DNA from: Desulfobacteraceae bacterium RAAP-1 | GTDB taxonomy: Bacteria; Desulfobacterota; Desulfobacteria; Desulfobacterales; Desulfatirhabdiaceae | Assembly (NCBI GenBank): GCA_001443525.1 | Contig: LKPX01000004.1 | Span: 16,717-80,716 of the forward strand | Length of the DNA stretch: 64,000 bases | Direction of reading: 5' to 3' | Part shown: positions 26,244-35,119 of the stretch, one piece after another | Position numbering within the stretch: the first letter of the stretch is position 1 | Layout: every line of letters begins with the position of its first letter | The notes under the pieces: generated by a model | Seen by the model: only the letters and a program-made list of their open reading frames with translations | What the model was told of the DNA's origin: nothing | Databases searched by the model: none | Position numbers and translations under genes: made by a program

Positions 26244-26270
26244 TGAATGGATATGAGCGCCATCCATTCA
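26244..26270 (-). promoter_or_regulatory. Operator-like inverted repeat before mop
   Basis: A perfect 9-bp inverted repeat (TGAATGGAT / ATCCATTCA) with a 9-base spacer lies directly upstream of the mop ribosome-binding site. It could bind a regulator or fold in the 5' leader. No convincing -10/-35 pair was found for mop on the minus strand. Confidence 0.4.
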
Positions 26271-26447
26271 ACATCAGCCGGATGGGGCTATCTCTCTGAA
26301 AATCGAAATGACTGTTAACTGCTGAAAGAATTTTTGAGAAATGATATGAATGAAACTATCTGCACCTATCTATACCAGAATTGACACAGCGGTAAATATA
26401 TAGGATAGGAATATGGAGAAGTCAAACGAATTGAACTGGGTGGAAAG

Positions 26448-27047
26448 ATGCTCTATTTACTGCGGCATGGCGACATTGAAACCAACGGAGAAAAACGGTT
26501 TATCGGATGGACGGACAACCCGCTCAGTCGGCATGGCCGGGAACGAGCTGTTTTCTGGGGACGAAAATTACAGCACATCGAATTTTCCGGGATATGGTCC
26601 AGCCCGCTTCGGAGAGCCCGTGAAACTGCGGATATCATCACCAGCCTCCACCTGTCCCTTCCCGGAAACACCGTCCAGACAGCATGGGAACTCAGTGAAA
26701 TCAATCTGGGAACCTGGGACGGTGTGGTTATGTCGCACATCCGGGAGCAGCATCCGGAGCTTTGGCGAGAACGCGGTGAACATATCGCGATTTTTCGTCC
26801 GCCTGAAGGTGAAAGCTTTACAGACCTTCAGAAGCGGGCCGTACGCTTCATTACACGCTTGGCAGCACAAAGCACTGGTGATCTGCTCATTGTTACTCAC
26901 GCCGGTGTAATCCGGGTGCTGGTATGTCACGCGCTGAGCGCACCATTGTCGCATCTTTTTCGGATTCACCTGAATTATGGCGGACTGACCCTCATCCAGG
27001 TGGACACCGACGTGTTTCACATCTGGGCCATAAACCGGTCTGGGTGA
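26448..27047 (+). CDS. Histidine phosphatase family protein
   Basis: This 199-residue member of the phosphoglycerate-mutase/histidine phosphatase superfamily has the phospho-acceptor motif LLRHGD at the N-terminus, SSPLRRARETA with the conserved Arg, the acid residue region WELSEINLGTWDG, and the second His in IVTHAGVIR. The EL.E...G.W.G pattern resembles CobC-type alpha-ribazole phosphatases, but the substrate is open. It is divergent from mop, and a TTGACA at 26381-26386 may be its -35. I recall histidine phosphatases next to this aldehyde oxidoreductase block in Desulfovibrio, so a role in that system is as likely as one in cobamide synthesis. Confidence 0.85.
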   Translation: MLYLLRHGDIETNGEKRFIGWTDNPLSRHGRERAVFWGRKLQHIEFSGIWSSPLRRARETADIITSLHLSLPGNTVQTAWELSEINLGTWDGVVMSHIREQHPELWRERGEHIAIFRPPEGESFTDLQKRAVRFITRLAAQSTGDLLIVTHAGVIRVLVCHALSAPLSHLFRIHLNYGGLTLIQVDTDVFHIWAINRSG

Positions 27048-27061
27048 ATTTAATGGCACTG

Positions 27062-27535
27062 TTAATAATTCATGCAGTATCCTCTTCCATAACCTCCCAT
27101 ACCATTACCACACCCCCTTCCCATACCACCACGGCCCATACCTCTTCCCGAACCTGGTCCTGAAATAAAATTGGGATCGATCTTTTTTATTGCCAATATG
27201 TGTTTTAGACGTGCTGTATCAAATTGAGACCGAAGGGTATTGACTTCGCTCTGAAGAGAGGTAATCTGGGCCGTATCCGGAGCTTTCTTACCATATTCCG
27301 CCCGCAACAATATAGCCTTTTCACGAAGCTGTTCACGAATGCCTTCTGTAGCTTTCATAAATGCCTGTCGTTCCGCCGCGATCTGGCTGATCTGCGCATC
27401 GGTCAGATCGCGGCTATAACCATATCCCATACCGCGTCCCCCCCAGCCCATACCTGCTATGGCATCTATACCCATCCCCAGCAGCACAATAGCTATTACC
27501 ATTACAATTGCTCTGACAGTCCATATATTTTTCAT
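27062..27535 (-). CDS. Spy/CpxP/ZraP-like periplasmic protein, copy 1
   Basis: This 157-residue protein is read from the ATG at 27535 (AGGAGG upstream). It has an N-terminal signal sequence or anchor, then a helical heavy-metal-resistance/ZraP-type core beginning LTDAQISQIAAERQ and containing the long helix with EYGKKAPDTAQI, followed by NTLRSQFDTA. The tail is Gly/Met/Arg-rich (GMGRGGMGRGCGNGM). Relatives are periplasmic chaperones or metal buffers. The usual histidine metal ligands are missing; the tail has Met and Cys instead, hinting at soft-metal binding. It is a tandem paralogue of the next gene. Confidence 0.83.
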   Translation of the reverse strand: MKNIWTVRAIVMVIAIVLLGMGIDAIAGMGWGGRGMGYGYSRDLTDAQISQIAAERQAFMKATEGIREQLREKAILLRAEYGKKAPDTAQITSLQSEVNTLRSQFDTARLKHILAIKKIDPNFISGPGSGRGMGRGGMGRGCGNGMGGYGRGYCMNY

Positions 27536-27680
27536 GACGGCCTCCTTTCTCTGATTAACCCCCATGCCCGGGCGGACACAATGAATGTTGAAAATGGAAT
27601 AAGAATAACCAATTTAATTAATTTATAATTTTCTATTTTCATATAAAGGATTCTAAAATTCTATTGATCTAAATGAGCAA

Positions 27681-28127
27681 TCAGTAACCGTTGCTTGGCC
27701 CCATACCGTTACCTGGGCCCATCCCCATCCCCCTACCCATGCCTCGACCTTCAACGAAATTGGGATCAATCTTTTTCATTGTAACCATATGCTGTTGAAG
27801 TGCTGTATCGAATTGAGAACGAAGGGTATTTTCCTGGTTCTGAAGCAACGTAATTTTAGCCGCATCCGGGGCTTTCTTGCTGTGCTCCGCCCTTAACAAA
27901 ACTTCATTTTCCCGAAGTTGTTCACGAATGCCCGCTGTAGATTTCAAAAAAGATTGCTGCTCTGCAGCCATCTGACTGATCTGGTCATCGGTCAGATTAC
28001 TGCTGTAGGCCCCACCTCTGCCACGACCGCCTCCCATACCCATTCCCGCCATTGCATCCAGGCCTGTCCCTAACAGCAGGATGAGAACACCTGTCATGAT
28101 AGCCCTGCTAATCCATAATTTTCGCAT
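27681..28127 (-). CDS. Spy/CpxP/ZraP-like periplasmic protein, copy 2
   Basis: This 148-residue paralogue of the protein at 27062-27535 has the same architecture: signal sequence or anchor, LTDDQISQMAAEQQ start of the helical core, a shared SKKAPDAAKI segment, NTLRSQFDTA, and a Met/Gly-rich tail (GMGRGMGMGPGNGM) without cysteine. A strong AAAAGGAGG ribosome-binding site precedes the start. It is upstream of copy 1 with a 145-bp gap that is AT-rich and without a terminator, so both may be on one transcript. The pair arose by tandem duplication and has diverged in the tails. Confidence 0.83.
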   Translation of the reverse strand: MRKLWISRAIMTGVLILLLGTGLDAMAGMGMGGGRGRGGAYSSNLTDDQISQMAAEQQSFLKSTAGIREQLRENEVLLRAEHSKKAPDAAKITLLQNQENTLRSQFDTALQQHMVTMKKIDPNFVEGRGMGRGMGMGPGNGMGPSNGY

Positions 28128-28459
28128 GAGAAAACCTCCTTTTTTATTGCCGTTATAATTTTCTTTTATTGCTGTTATAGTTTAAAAGCAATAAAAGTGC
28201 CAACCGCACAGCAGCAACCCTTTCCTCGGTAACAGAATATCGTTTTCTTTTGCAGATTGCAGATATCTCATGTCAAAGTGGATACTAATTAACCGTATCA
28301 TCGTTTATATTTCAAATAGTGAATATTTTTTATACATTTTTCGTCAGGATTCTATAAACAGTTATGACTTTGGATGAACTGTCTCACAATCTGACCTCGC
28401 CAGCACTGACAGGCAAACTTGGACAGTCCTCGGAATTCAGAAGTGAGAATGTTGGCGAG
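28128..28459. other. Non-coding gap upstream of the ZraP-like pair
   Basis: This 332-bp AT-rich stretch contains one 9-bp inverted repeat (TTTTATTGC / GCAATAAAA, 28164-28172 and 28188-28196) close to the start of the ZraP-like gene. It may be part of that gene's leader or promoter. No open frame or RNA gene could be supported. Confidence 0.4.
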
Positions 28460-29209
28460 TTAATTGCTGTCAGGATTACTTCCGTTATGTTCAATCATCG
28501 GAACAGATTTTTCATCATCCATGCGTAGAAGTTTCATTCTTTCGATTTCCATGTTCATCTGCATCGCCTTCAGCCTCAATCGATATTGTAAATAAAACCA
28601 TAGGGCAACGAGCAGAAACAAGAACGTGCACAGCATGACAGGAATCCACCAGAGCCTGGTCAGCCAATCTACGGTAATATTTCCAGCAGATTTAACGAAT
28701 TCAGGAAGATACCAAAAAACGAAAACCAAGCAGATCAAAAGCAGCATCAGCCAAGATAAGTTAATTTTATTTAACGTATTAAAACCACGAATCCACTTGT
28801 TCTCAACATCATCGAATTCCTGATTCTGTCCATCAAAGTCAGCTACCTGACAATATGCTTTTGCAACCAGAACGATTAAAAAGGCCAATGTGATAGGAGT
28901 ACCAATAGACAGCAGTATCCAGCCTTTCCAGGGAAAGGCATGATGTATGACATCATCGGTAATAAGTATATACCCTTTTTGACTGGTGGAATTCAGATTG
29001 ACCGCAAGCCTCTCGTTTTCTTTTAATTTTTCAGGATGATCTATATAAACTCTTGCCATTTCATCTGATATTGGAATTTCTGTGCGGCGCTGTGTATCCT
29101 GTTGATAAAAAAAAGTACAGGTAGCAATGATAAGCTCCAGCAGACATACACCAATAGTAATCAGTCTGAGGATCTCTTTCCGGTCATTATTTTGGAAGTT
29201 TTCATTCAT
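28460..29209 (-). CDS. Unrecognised four-helix membrane protein
   Basis: The product is 249 residues from the ATG at 29209; the upstream in-frame TTG at 29254 lies inside the terminator hairpin of the formate dehydrogenase operon and is rejected. Four hydrophobic helices are visible: about residues 17-35, 95-115, 150-170 and 185-210. A ~60-residue segment between helices 1 and 2 is probably outside the cytoplasm. After the last helix comes a basic, Met-rich amphipathic tail (MQMNMEIERMKLLRMDDEK). I do not recognise the family. It has no cotranscribed neighbour. Confidence 0.65.
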   Translation of the reverse strand: MNENFQNNDRKEILRLITIGVCLLELIIATCTFFYQQDTQRRTEIPISDEMARVYIDHPEKLKENERLAVNLNSTSQKGYILITDDVIHHAFPWKGWILLSIGTPITLAFLIVLVAKAYCQVADFDGQNQEFDDVENKWIRGFNTLNKINLSWLMLLLICLVFVFWYLPEFVKSAGNITVDWLTRLWWIPVMLCTFLFLLVALWFYLQYRLRLKAMQMNMEIERMKLLRMDDEKSVPMIEHNGSNPDSN

Positions 29210-29222
29210 GAGAAAAAAATAA

Positions 29223-29273
29223 AAACCATGCTTGATTCCCGTATCATTCTTCAACGGGAATCAAGCATGGTTT
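29223..29273 (-). terminator. Rho-independent terminator of the nuo-FDH operon
   Basis: A perfect 20-bp stem (29223-29242 with 29254-29273) has an 11-base loop and is followed on the minus strand by a T-rich run (TTTTTATTTTTTT). It lies 31 bp after the formate dehydrogenase stop and ends the 14.5-kb nuo operon. An opposing A/T tract also makes it usable from the other strand. Confidence 0.9.
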
Positions 29274-29303
29274 AAAATAAAAAGTAAATAATTAACCAGA
29301 AAT

Positions 29304-31982
29304 TCAGGCGGCCTTCTCTATCCTGACGGCACAAACCTTGAACTCCGGAATTTTTGAAACCGGATCCAGCACACCATTGGTCAACATATTAGCAGCAGCC
29401 TCATAAAAATGAAACGGCATGAATACAACACCCCGAGCAGTCATCTCCGAAACCAAAGCTTTCACTTTCAATTGTCCGCGCCTTGAAATAATGTTGACAT
29501 AGCTGCCATCTGAAATATCCATGACAATAGCATCTTCCACATTGATTTCCGCCAGAGGTTCCGGATAAAGACGATTTAAAGCATTTCCTTTACGAGTCAT
29601 CGTACCTGTATGATAATGTTGATGCACACGACCTGTTGTTAAAAGCACAGGATATTCAGCATCCGACAATTCGGCAGGAGGACAATACTCTATCGCGAAA
29701 AAAGTGCCTTTACCCCTCGCAAAACCATTGACATGAAGAACTGGTGTCCCTGGATGATCAATAGATGGACACGGCCACACAACCCCCTCATCTTCTATGC
29801 GACTGTACAAAATTCCTGCATAGCTGGGGGTGAGACTATTAATTTCAGCCATAACAGCAGATGCAGATACATAATTCATAGGATATCCCATTTTTTGCGA
29901 AATGGTGGATATCACACGAGAGTCATCCCATGCATCTCCAGGAGGATTCAATGCCTTGCGTACTCGCAACACCTTTCGCTCAGTATTTGTAAATGTGCCT
30001 TCTTTTTCGGCAAAACACGTCGTCGGGAGAATCACATCTGCAAGTTTTGCGGTTTCAGTTAAAAAGATGTCCTGAACAACCATAAAATCCAGATTGGAAA
30101 GAGACTTTTCAACATGATGTCCATCCGCATCACTTAAAATTGGATTTTCACCCATAATATACAAGGCTTTGATCGCATTTCCGGCAGCAGGCACCATTTC
30201 AGTAACGGTCATCCCCACCTTTTCAGAAAGCTGATCCACATTCCAGGCTTTGGCGAATTTATCATGCGCACCAATATCATTCACAGGCTGGTATCCCGTA
30301 AAAACATTAGGAAGTCCGCCCATATCACAAGCGCCTTGAACATTGTTCTGACCACGAAGCGGATTGACCCCGCCGCCTTCAACGCCCACATATCCACAGA
30401 GCATCGACAGCGCACCCAGAGATTTCACATTATCAGTACCACACGTATGTTGTGTAATACCCATTGCATAGAGAATCGAACCAGGAGCATCAGTAGCGAA
30501 AAGACGAGCAGCATCAATAATATCCTGCGCCGGTACTCCTGTAATATCAGAAACATATTCAGGAGTGTACTTTGCGACGCAAGCCTTTAAATCGTCGAAT
30601 CCGGAAGTACGTTCGTCAATATATGACTGCGCCTGAAGATTTTCCTGAATGATCACATGCATGAGGCCATTGATTAAAGCTACATCCGTACCAAGTTTAT
30701 GGCGCAGCCACATATGACTGATACCCACCAGCTTAATTTTTCTCGGATCAATCACAATCAGTTTGGCGCCATGCTTCTGAACAGCCTCATAAATATAATT
30801 AGCAATAATAGGATGATTCGATGTGGTGTTAGTTCCAATCAGCAAAATAACTTTCGACTTCAACACATCATGAATCGGATTTGTCATAGCTCCGCTTCCG
30901 AACGTGGCGGCAAGACCTGCCACCGTTGAAGAATGTCAGAGGCGGGCACAGTGATCAACATTGTTAGTACCAATCACCGCGCGCATAAATTTTTGAAACA
31001 AATAATTATCTTCATTAGTGCAACGGGCGGAGCAAAAACCACCAATTGCATCCGCACCATTTTCATTTATAATTCGTGTAAATGTATTTGCCACCAAACC
31101 CAAAGCTTCATCCCAGGTGGCTTCAACAAATTTTCCATCTCTTTTGATCAGTGGTTTTTTTAACCGCTGATCACTGGCAATAAACTCATATCCGAAACGG
31201 CCTTTGACACAAAGACTACCCTTATTTACACCAATATCATTCCTGCCAGTGACACTTACAACCTGGTTATCCATTACATTTAAATTAATCTGACAGCCAC
31301 AGCCGCAATATGTGCAGGTAGTCGGTATTTTTTTAACCAGAAACAACCTTCCTTTGATCCGGCTGACATTTTCTGTCAAAGCTCCAGTCGGACAGACTTG
31401 CAAACATTCACCACATGACACACAAGTCTCCGTATCAACAGAAAGCTGAGAAAACCCCTCAGAATCGGTACGCATATCCAATGCACCGACGCCCTTTATC
31501 TCCTTACAGGCGGTGACACACCTCAAGCACGCGATACAACGCTGCGGCCTGTATTTAATCAATGTAGTTGCATAAACCACAGCTTGTGATTTTCGTGGTG
31601 CTCTGGTTCCTATCTCTGTAACGCCAAGCTCAAATACCAAATCTTGAAGACGGCATTCACCTGATTTATCACAGACAGGGCAATCCAAAGGATGGTTTAC
31701 CAGAAGCGATTTCAACGAATTCTGACGAAGCTTGAAAAGTCTGTCAGACTGAGTAGTAATCTTCATACCTTCAACTGCAGACGTCGAGCAGGCTGGCACT
31801 GGATTTTCATAGCCATCAATTTCAACAATACAAAGCCCACAGGATCCGATAGGACTTAACCTATCGTGGTAACAAAGCGTCGGAATATAAATCCCTGCAC
31901 TTTTGGCCGCCTGAAGGACAGTGACATCTTTCCCGGCGACAATATCTTTACCATCAATTGTAAGCGTGATCGAACTCATCAT
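29304..31982 (-). CDS. fdhA: Selenocysteine formate dehydrogenase with NuoG-like N-terminus
   Basis: This 892-residue protein is read through an in-frame UGA at 30936-30938 as Sec349, in the FDH active-site motif DHCARL-U-HSSTVAG. It oxidises formate (or reduces CO2) at a Mo/W-bisPGD centre. Domains are a [2Fe-2S] domain (Cys37, 48, 51, 65), a NuoG-type His/Cys cluster site (H97, C101, C104, C110), two [4Fe-4S] motifs (CIACLRCVTAC, CVSCGECLQVCP), the Mo-enzyme [4Fe-4S] motif CTYCGCGC, then the catalytic and dinucleotide-binding domains (CGYVGVEGGGVNPLRGQNN). It is the last gene of the nuo operon, where NuoEFG are absent, so it may feed electrons to that complex. Conventional callers would split it into 348- and 539-residue pieces. 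Confidence 0.95.
30906..30938 (-). promoter_or_regulatory. bSECIS element and UGA-Sec codon of the nuo-linked FDH
   Basis: The UGA is at 30936-30938 (minus). Eleven bases later a 7-bp stem GGTGGCA / TGCCGCC (one G-U pair) encloses the loop GGTCT, the apical loop I recall for the E. coli fdhF SECIS. The apical loop begins 18 bases after UGA, within the known bacterial range, so SelB-dependent insertion is expected. Confidence 0.9.
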
Positions 31983-32039
31983 TAATACTTTCTCATCCTT
32001 TTAACAACTGAGACAGTTAATATTCATCAACTGTTGCTG

Positions 32040-33509
32040 TTACTGCAACGCCAGAAAAGATTGTCTTGCAATATCTATACATTCTGATGGAAATATTCCC
32101 ATCCGAAGAATTCCAAACACTGAAATAAGGATCGCGATAACAAAGACGGGTGAAAAAGCCAAAGCAGGAACCGTATTTTCAACAGGATCCTTCATGTACA
32201 TGATAACAGTCACCCGCAGATAATAATAAACTGATATGACGCTGTTGATAACACCAATAATCGCAAGGCCAAGATATCCTTCCTTGATCGCGGCAGAGAA
32301 AATGTAAAATTTCCCCATAAACCCGGCTGTTGGCGGAATTCCAGCCAAGGAAAAAAGGAACAGACTCATGGCAATAGCCGCAAACGGATATTTGTATCCA
32401 AGCCCGGCATAATCAGCAATATTAACGTTACCTTCATTTTTTCCACTTATAACTGTAATAATGGCAAATGCACCTATATTCATAAAAGTGTATGCCAACA
32501 TATAAAACAGAACACTGCTGATACCAAGTTCTCCGGCCGCCAAAAATGCAACCAGTACATAACCGGCATGTGCGATGCTGGAATAGGCCAGCATGCGTTT
32601 GATATTGTCTTGTACCAAAGCAATGATATTACCAACAGTCATGGTCAATGCAGCTATAATCCATATCAATACGACCCAATTGGGATGCAATGTCGGAAGT
32701 GCATCCACAAAAACCCTGATCAAAGCGGCAAAAGCCGCTGCTTTGGGACCTGCAGACATAAATGCAGTAACAGGTGACGGCGCACCTTGATACACATCAG
32801 GCGCCCACATATGAAACGGAACTAGAGCAATCTTGAATCCAAATCCAATCACCAAAAGGCCCATCCCTATAGCAGGAACAATACTTTTCAAATGAGATTT
32901 TGCCAAAAATTCTGCAATTCCATGAAGGTTCGTAGTTCCAGTTGTACCATATAAAAGGGCCATACCATACAGCAAAAAGCCAGTGGCAAAAGAACCGAGC
33001 AAAAAATACTTCAGAGCTGCCTCATTTGAAATCATGCGTGTTCGGGTATATCCAGCCAGAGTGTACAGAGACAAAGACATCAGCTCAAGGCCCAGGAAGA
33101 TGGTCATCATCTCTATTCCACTAGCCATGATCATCATGCCAAGTGTTGCAAACAATATCAGCGCGAAGTATTCGCCATGCTGAATCCCTTCATTTTCAAC
33201 ATATTTTATTGAAATGAGGATAGTAAGTCCTGTACCCAAAAGAAATATCAATTTAAAAAACCGGCTGTAATTATCCACAACCCATAACCCGTTAAAGGCA
33301 TACTCGACTGATTTGAAATCAAAAGGTGCAGGCCGGATAAACACAAAATAAATTGCGGTTATGATACCTATCAGGCTGATATAACCAAAATAATTTTTCA
33401 GACGTTTACCAGAAAAAGCCTGTAGCAGTATGACAATCAATGCAAAAATGGCGATGATGATCTCAGGATAGACAGCACTCAGATTAATTGTAGGCATCAT
33501 TGGTTCCAT
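32040..33509 (-). CDS. nuoN: NADH-quinone oxidoreductase subunit N homologue
   Basis: This 489-residue, ~14-helix antiporter-like subunit of the complex I membrane arm has the proton-translocation hallmarks: a Glu in LGLELMSLSLYTLAGY, the conserved Lys/His stretch FKIALVPFHMWAPDVYQGAP, and KRMLAYSSIAHAGY. It lies 13 bp after nuoM and 57 bp before the formate dehydrogenase gene. Length and motifs match canonical NuoN. Confidence 0.95.
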   Translation of the reverse strand: MEPMMPTINLSAVYPEIIIAIFALIVILLQAFSGKRLKNYFGYISLIGIITAIYFVFIRPAPFDFKSVEYAFNGLWVVDNYSRFFKLIFLLGTGLTILISIKYVENEGIQHGEYFALILFATLGMMIMASGIEMMTIFLGLELMSLSLYTLAGYTRTRMISNEAALKYFLLGSFATGFLLYGMALLYGTTGTTNLHGIAEFLAKSHLKSIVPAIGMGLLVIGFGFKIALVPFHMWAPDVYQGAPSPVTAFMSAGPKAAAFAALIRVFVDALPTLHPNWVVLIWIIAALTMTVGNIIALVQDNIKRMLAYSSIAHAGYVLVAFLAAGELGISSVLFYMLAYTFMNIGAFAIITVISGKNEGNVNIADYAGLGYKYPFAAIAMSLFLFSLAGIPPTAGFMGKFYIFSAAIKEGYLGLAIIGVINSVISVYYYLRVTVIMYMKDPVENTVPALAFSPVFVIAILISVFGILRMGIFPSECIDIARQSFLALQ

Positions 33510-33522
33510 AATTTATCGTCTT

Positions 33523-35106
33523 TTATTCGCGGACGGACTTCACACGGTTTTGAAACGTATAATTTGAGTTCAATACAGCAATTTTTTTATTAGAAATCGA
33601 TTTTTGTGAATTCTGATCGTTGACTTTCTGTAAAAGATGTTGAACGGACGTGGTCATTTTATCCAAAAATGGCTTGGGGTAAAATCCTATCCACACGATA
33701 AACAGGACAATGGGAAGTACATACGCCAGTTCTCGACGAGAAATATCTTTAAGGTTCTTATTTTCAGGTTTAGTGATTTCACCATACATTACCCGTTTGT
33801 ACATCCACAGAAGATAAATAGCGCCTAAAACCAATCCAATCGTTGCAACTGAAGCAAATCCAATGTTTGCTTTAAATGCACCAATCAGGATAAGCAGTTC
33901 GCCAATAAATCCATTTAACCCTGGCACACCCATTGATGAAAAAGCGACCAGCAAAAAGATTGTGGCAAATATCGGCATGACTTTCATAATCCCGCCATAT
34001 TCAGAGATCAGTCGTGTGTGACGGCGTTCGTACAGCATACCTACAATTAAGAAGAGGGCGCCAGTACTCAATCCGTGATTGATCATCTGGAGTATACTGC
34101 CTTGAATTCCCTCCATATTTAAAGCAAACATACCCAGCATGCAATAACCCAAATGACTCACACTGGAATAAGCCACCAATTTTTTAATATCTTCTTGCGC
34201 AATGGAAACCAATGCTCCATAAATGATTCCAATGACTGACAGCGTCAAAATAACAGGAACGAACCCAATGGTCGCCTGCGGGAAGAGCGGAAGACAAAAA
34301 CGTAAAAAACCATAAGTTCCCATCTTCAAAAGCACACCCGCCAGGATGACACTTCCAGCGGTCGGAGCTTCGACGTGTGCGTCCGGCAGCCATGTATGAA
34401 ATGGGAACATTGGAACCTTAATGGCAAAGGCAAGTGCAAATGCAGCAAAAAGCCAGTACTGAATATTTACCGGAAGTTGGAGTGTCTGATAAGATAGGAT
34501 ATCAAATGAATACTCTCCTGTCATCTTGTAGTGCAGGAAATAAAGATAAAGAATCGCTATCATCATTAAAACGCTACCGCTCATTGTATATATGAAAAAC
34601 TTGACAGCAGCATAAATCCTGCGAGGACCTCCCCATATGCCGATAATAAAATACATTGGAATCAGCATCACTTCCCAGAACACATAAAAAAGGAAAAAAT
34701 CCAGTGCGCAGAAAACACCAAGCATCCCGACCTCAAGAAACAGCAAAGATATCATATATCCCTTTACCTGTTTTGTAACAGCCGTCCAGGTAGAAAGAAT
34801 AGCCAGAGGAGACAGAAATGTTGTCAGGAGAACAAGCAACAAGCTGATCCCGTCAATCCCCATATGATAGCTGATTCCAAGACTTCTGATCCATGGAATA
34901 TATTCTTCAAACTGCATGTTCCACGTATTGGCATCAAAATGAAAATAAAGGGGGAGCGAAAAAACAAAGGAGATCACCGCTGTCAGAAAGGCCACCCATC
35001 GTATCAAACCAGGATGATCATCTCTCACAAAGCAGATAAACAAGATCCCCACCAGTGGGAAAAAGGTAATAAAGGATAAAATAGGAAAGTGCAGAGCAGT
35101 TATCAT
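33523..35106 (-). CDS. nuoM: NADH-quinone oxidoreductase subunit M homologue
   Basis: This 527-residue antiporter-like membrane subunit contains the conserved Glu in [18 protein letters not shown], the Lys/His motif [20 protein letters not shown], and [14 protein letters not shown]. These line the half-channels through which complex I moves protons. The C-terminal ~40 residues after the last helix are polar and longer than usual. It lies between the NuoL-like gene (13-bp gap) and nuoN in the operon. Confidence 0.95.
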   Translation of the reverse strand: MITALHFPILSFITFFPLVGILFICFVRDDHPGLIRWVAFLTAVISFVFSLPLYFHFDANTWNMQFEEYIPWIRSLGISYHMGIDGISLLLVLLTTFLSPLAILSTWTAVTKQVKGYMISLLFLEVGMLGVFCALDFFLFYVFWEVMLIPMYFIIGIWGGPRRIYAAVKFFIYTMSGSVLMMIAILYLYFLHYKMTGEYSFDILSYQTLQLPVNIQYWLFAAFALAFAIKVPMFPFHTWLPDAHVEAPTAGSVILAGVLLKMGTYGFLRFCLPLFPQATIGFVPVILTLSVIGIIYGALVSIAQEDIKKLVAYSSVSHLGYCMLGMFALNMEGIQGSILQMINHGLSTGALFLIVGMLYERRHTRLISEYGGIMKVMPIFATIFLLVAFSSMGVPGLNGFIGELLILIGAFKANIGFASVATIGLVLGAIYLLWMYKRVMYGEITKPENKNLKDISRRELAYVLPIVLFIVWIGFYPKPFLDKMTTSVQHLLQKVNDQNSQKSISNKKIAVLNSNYTFQNRVKSVRE

Positions 35107-35119
35107 ATTTCAGGTCTTA

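Noticed and set aside
26413..26910. Alternative 165-codon frame over the histidine phosphatase
   Set aside because: The overlapping frame at 26448-27047 contains all the histidine phosphatase motifs.
29210..29254. N-terminal extension of the four-helix membrane protein starting at TTG 29254
   Set aside because: The extension is encoded by the stem of the FDH terminator and has no ribosome-binding site.
30936..30938. Two separate genes: NuoG-like protein and FDH catalytic subunit
   Set aside because: The frame is continuous across the UGA and the second piece lacks a start codon with a ribosome-binding site at its natural N-terminus.
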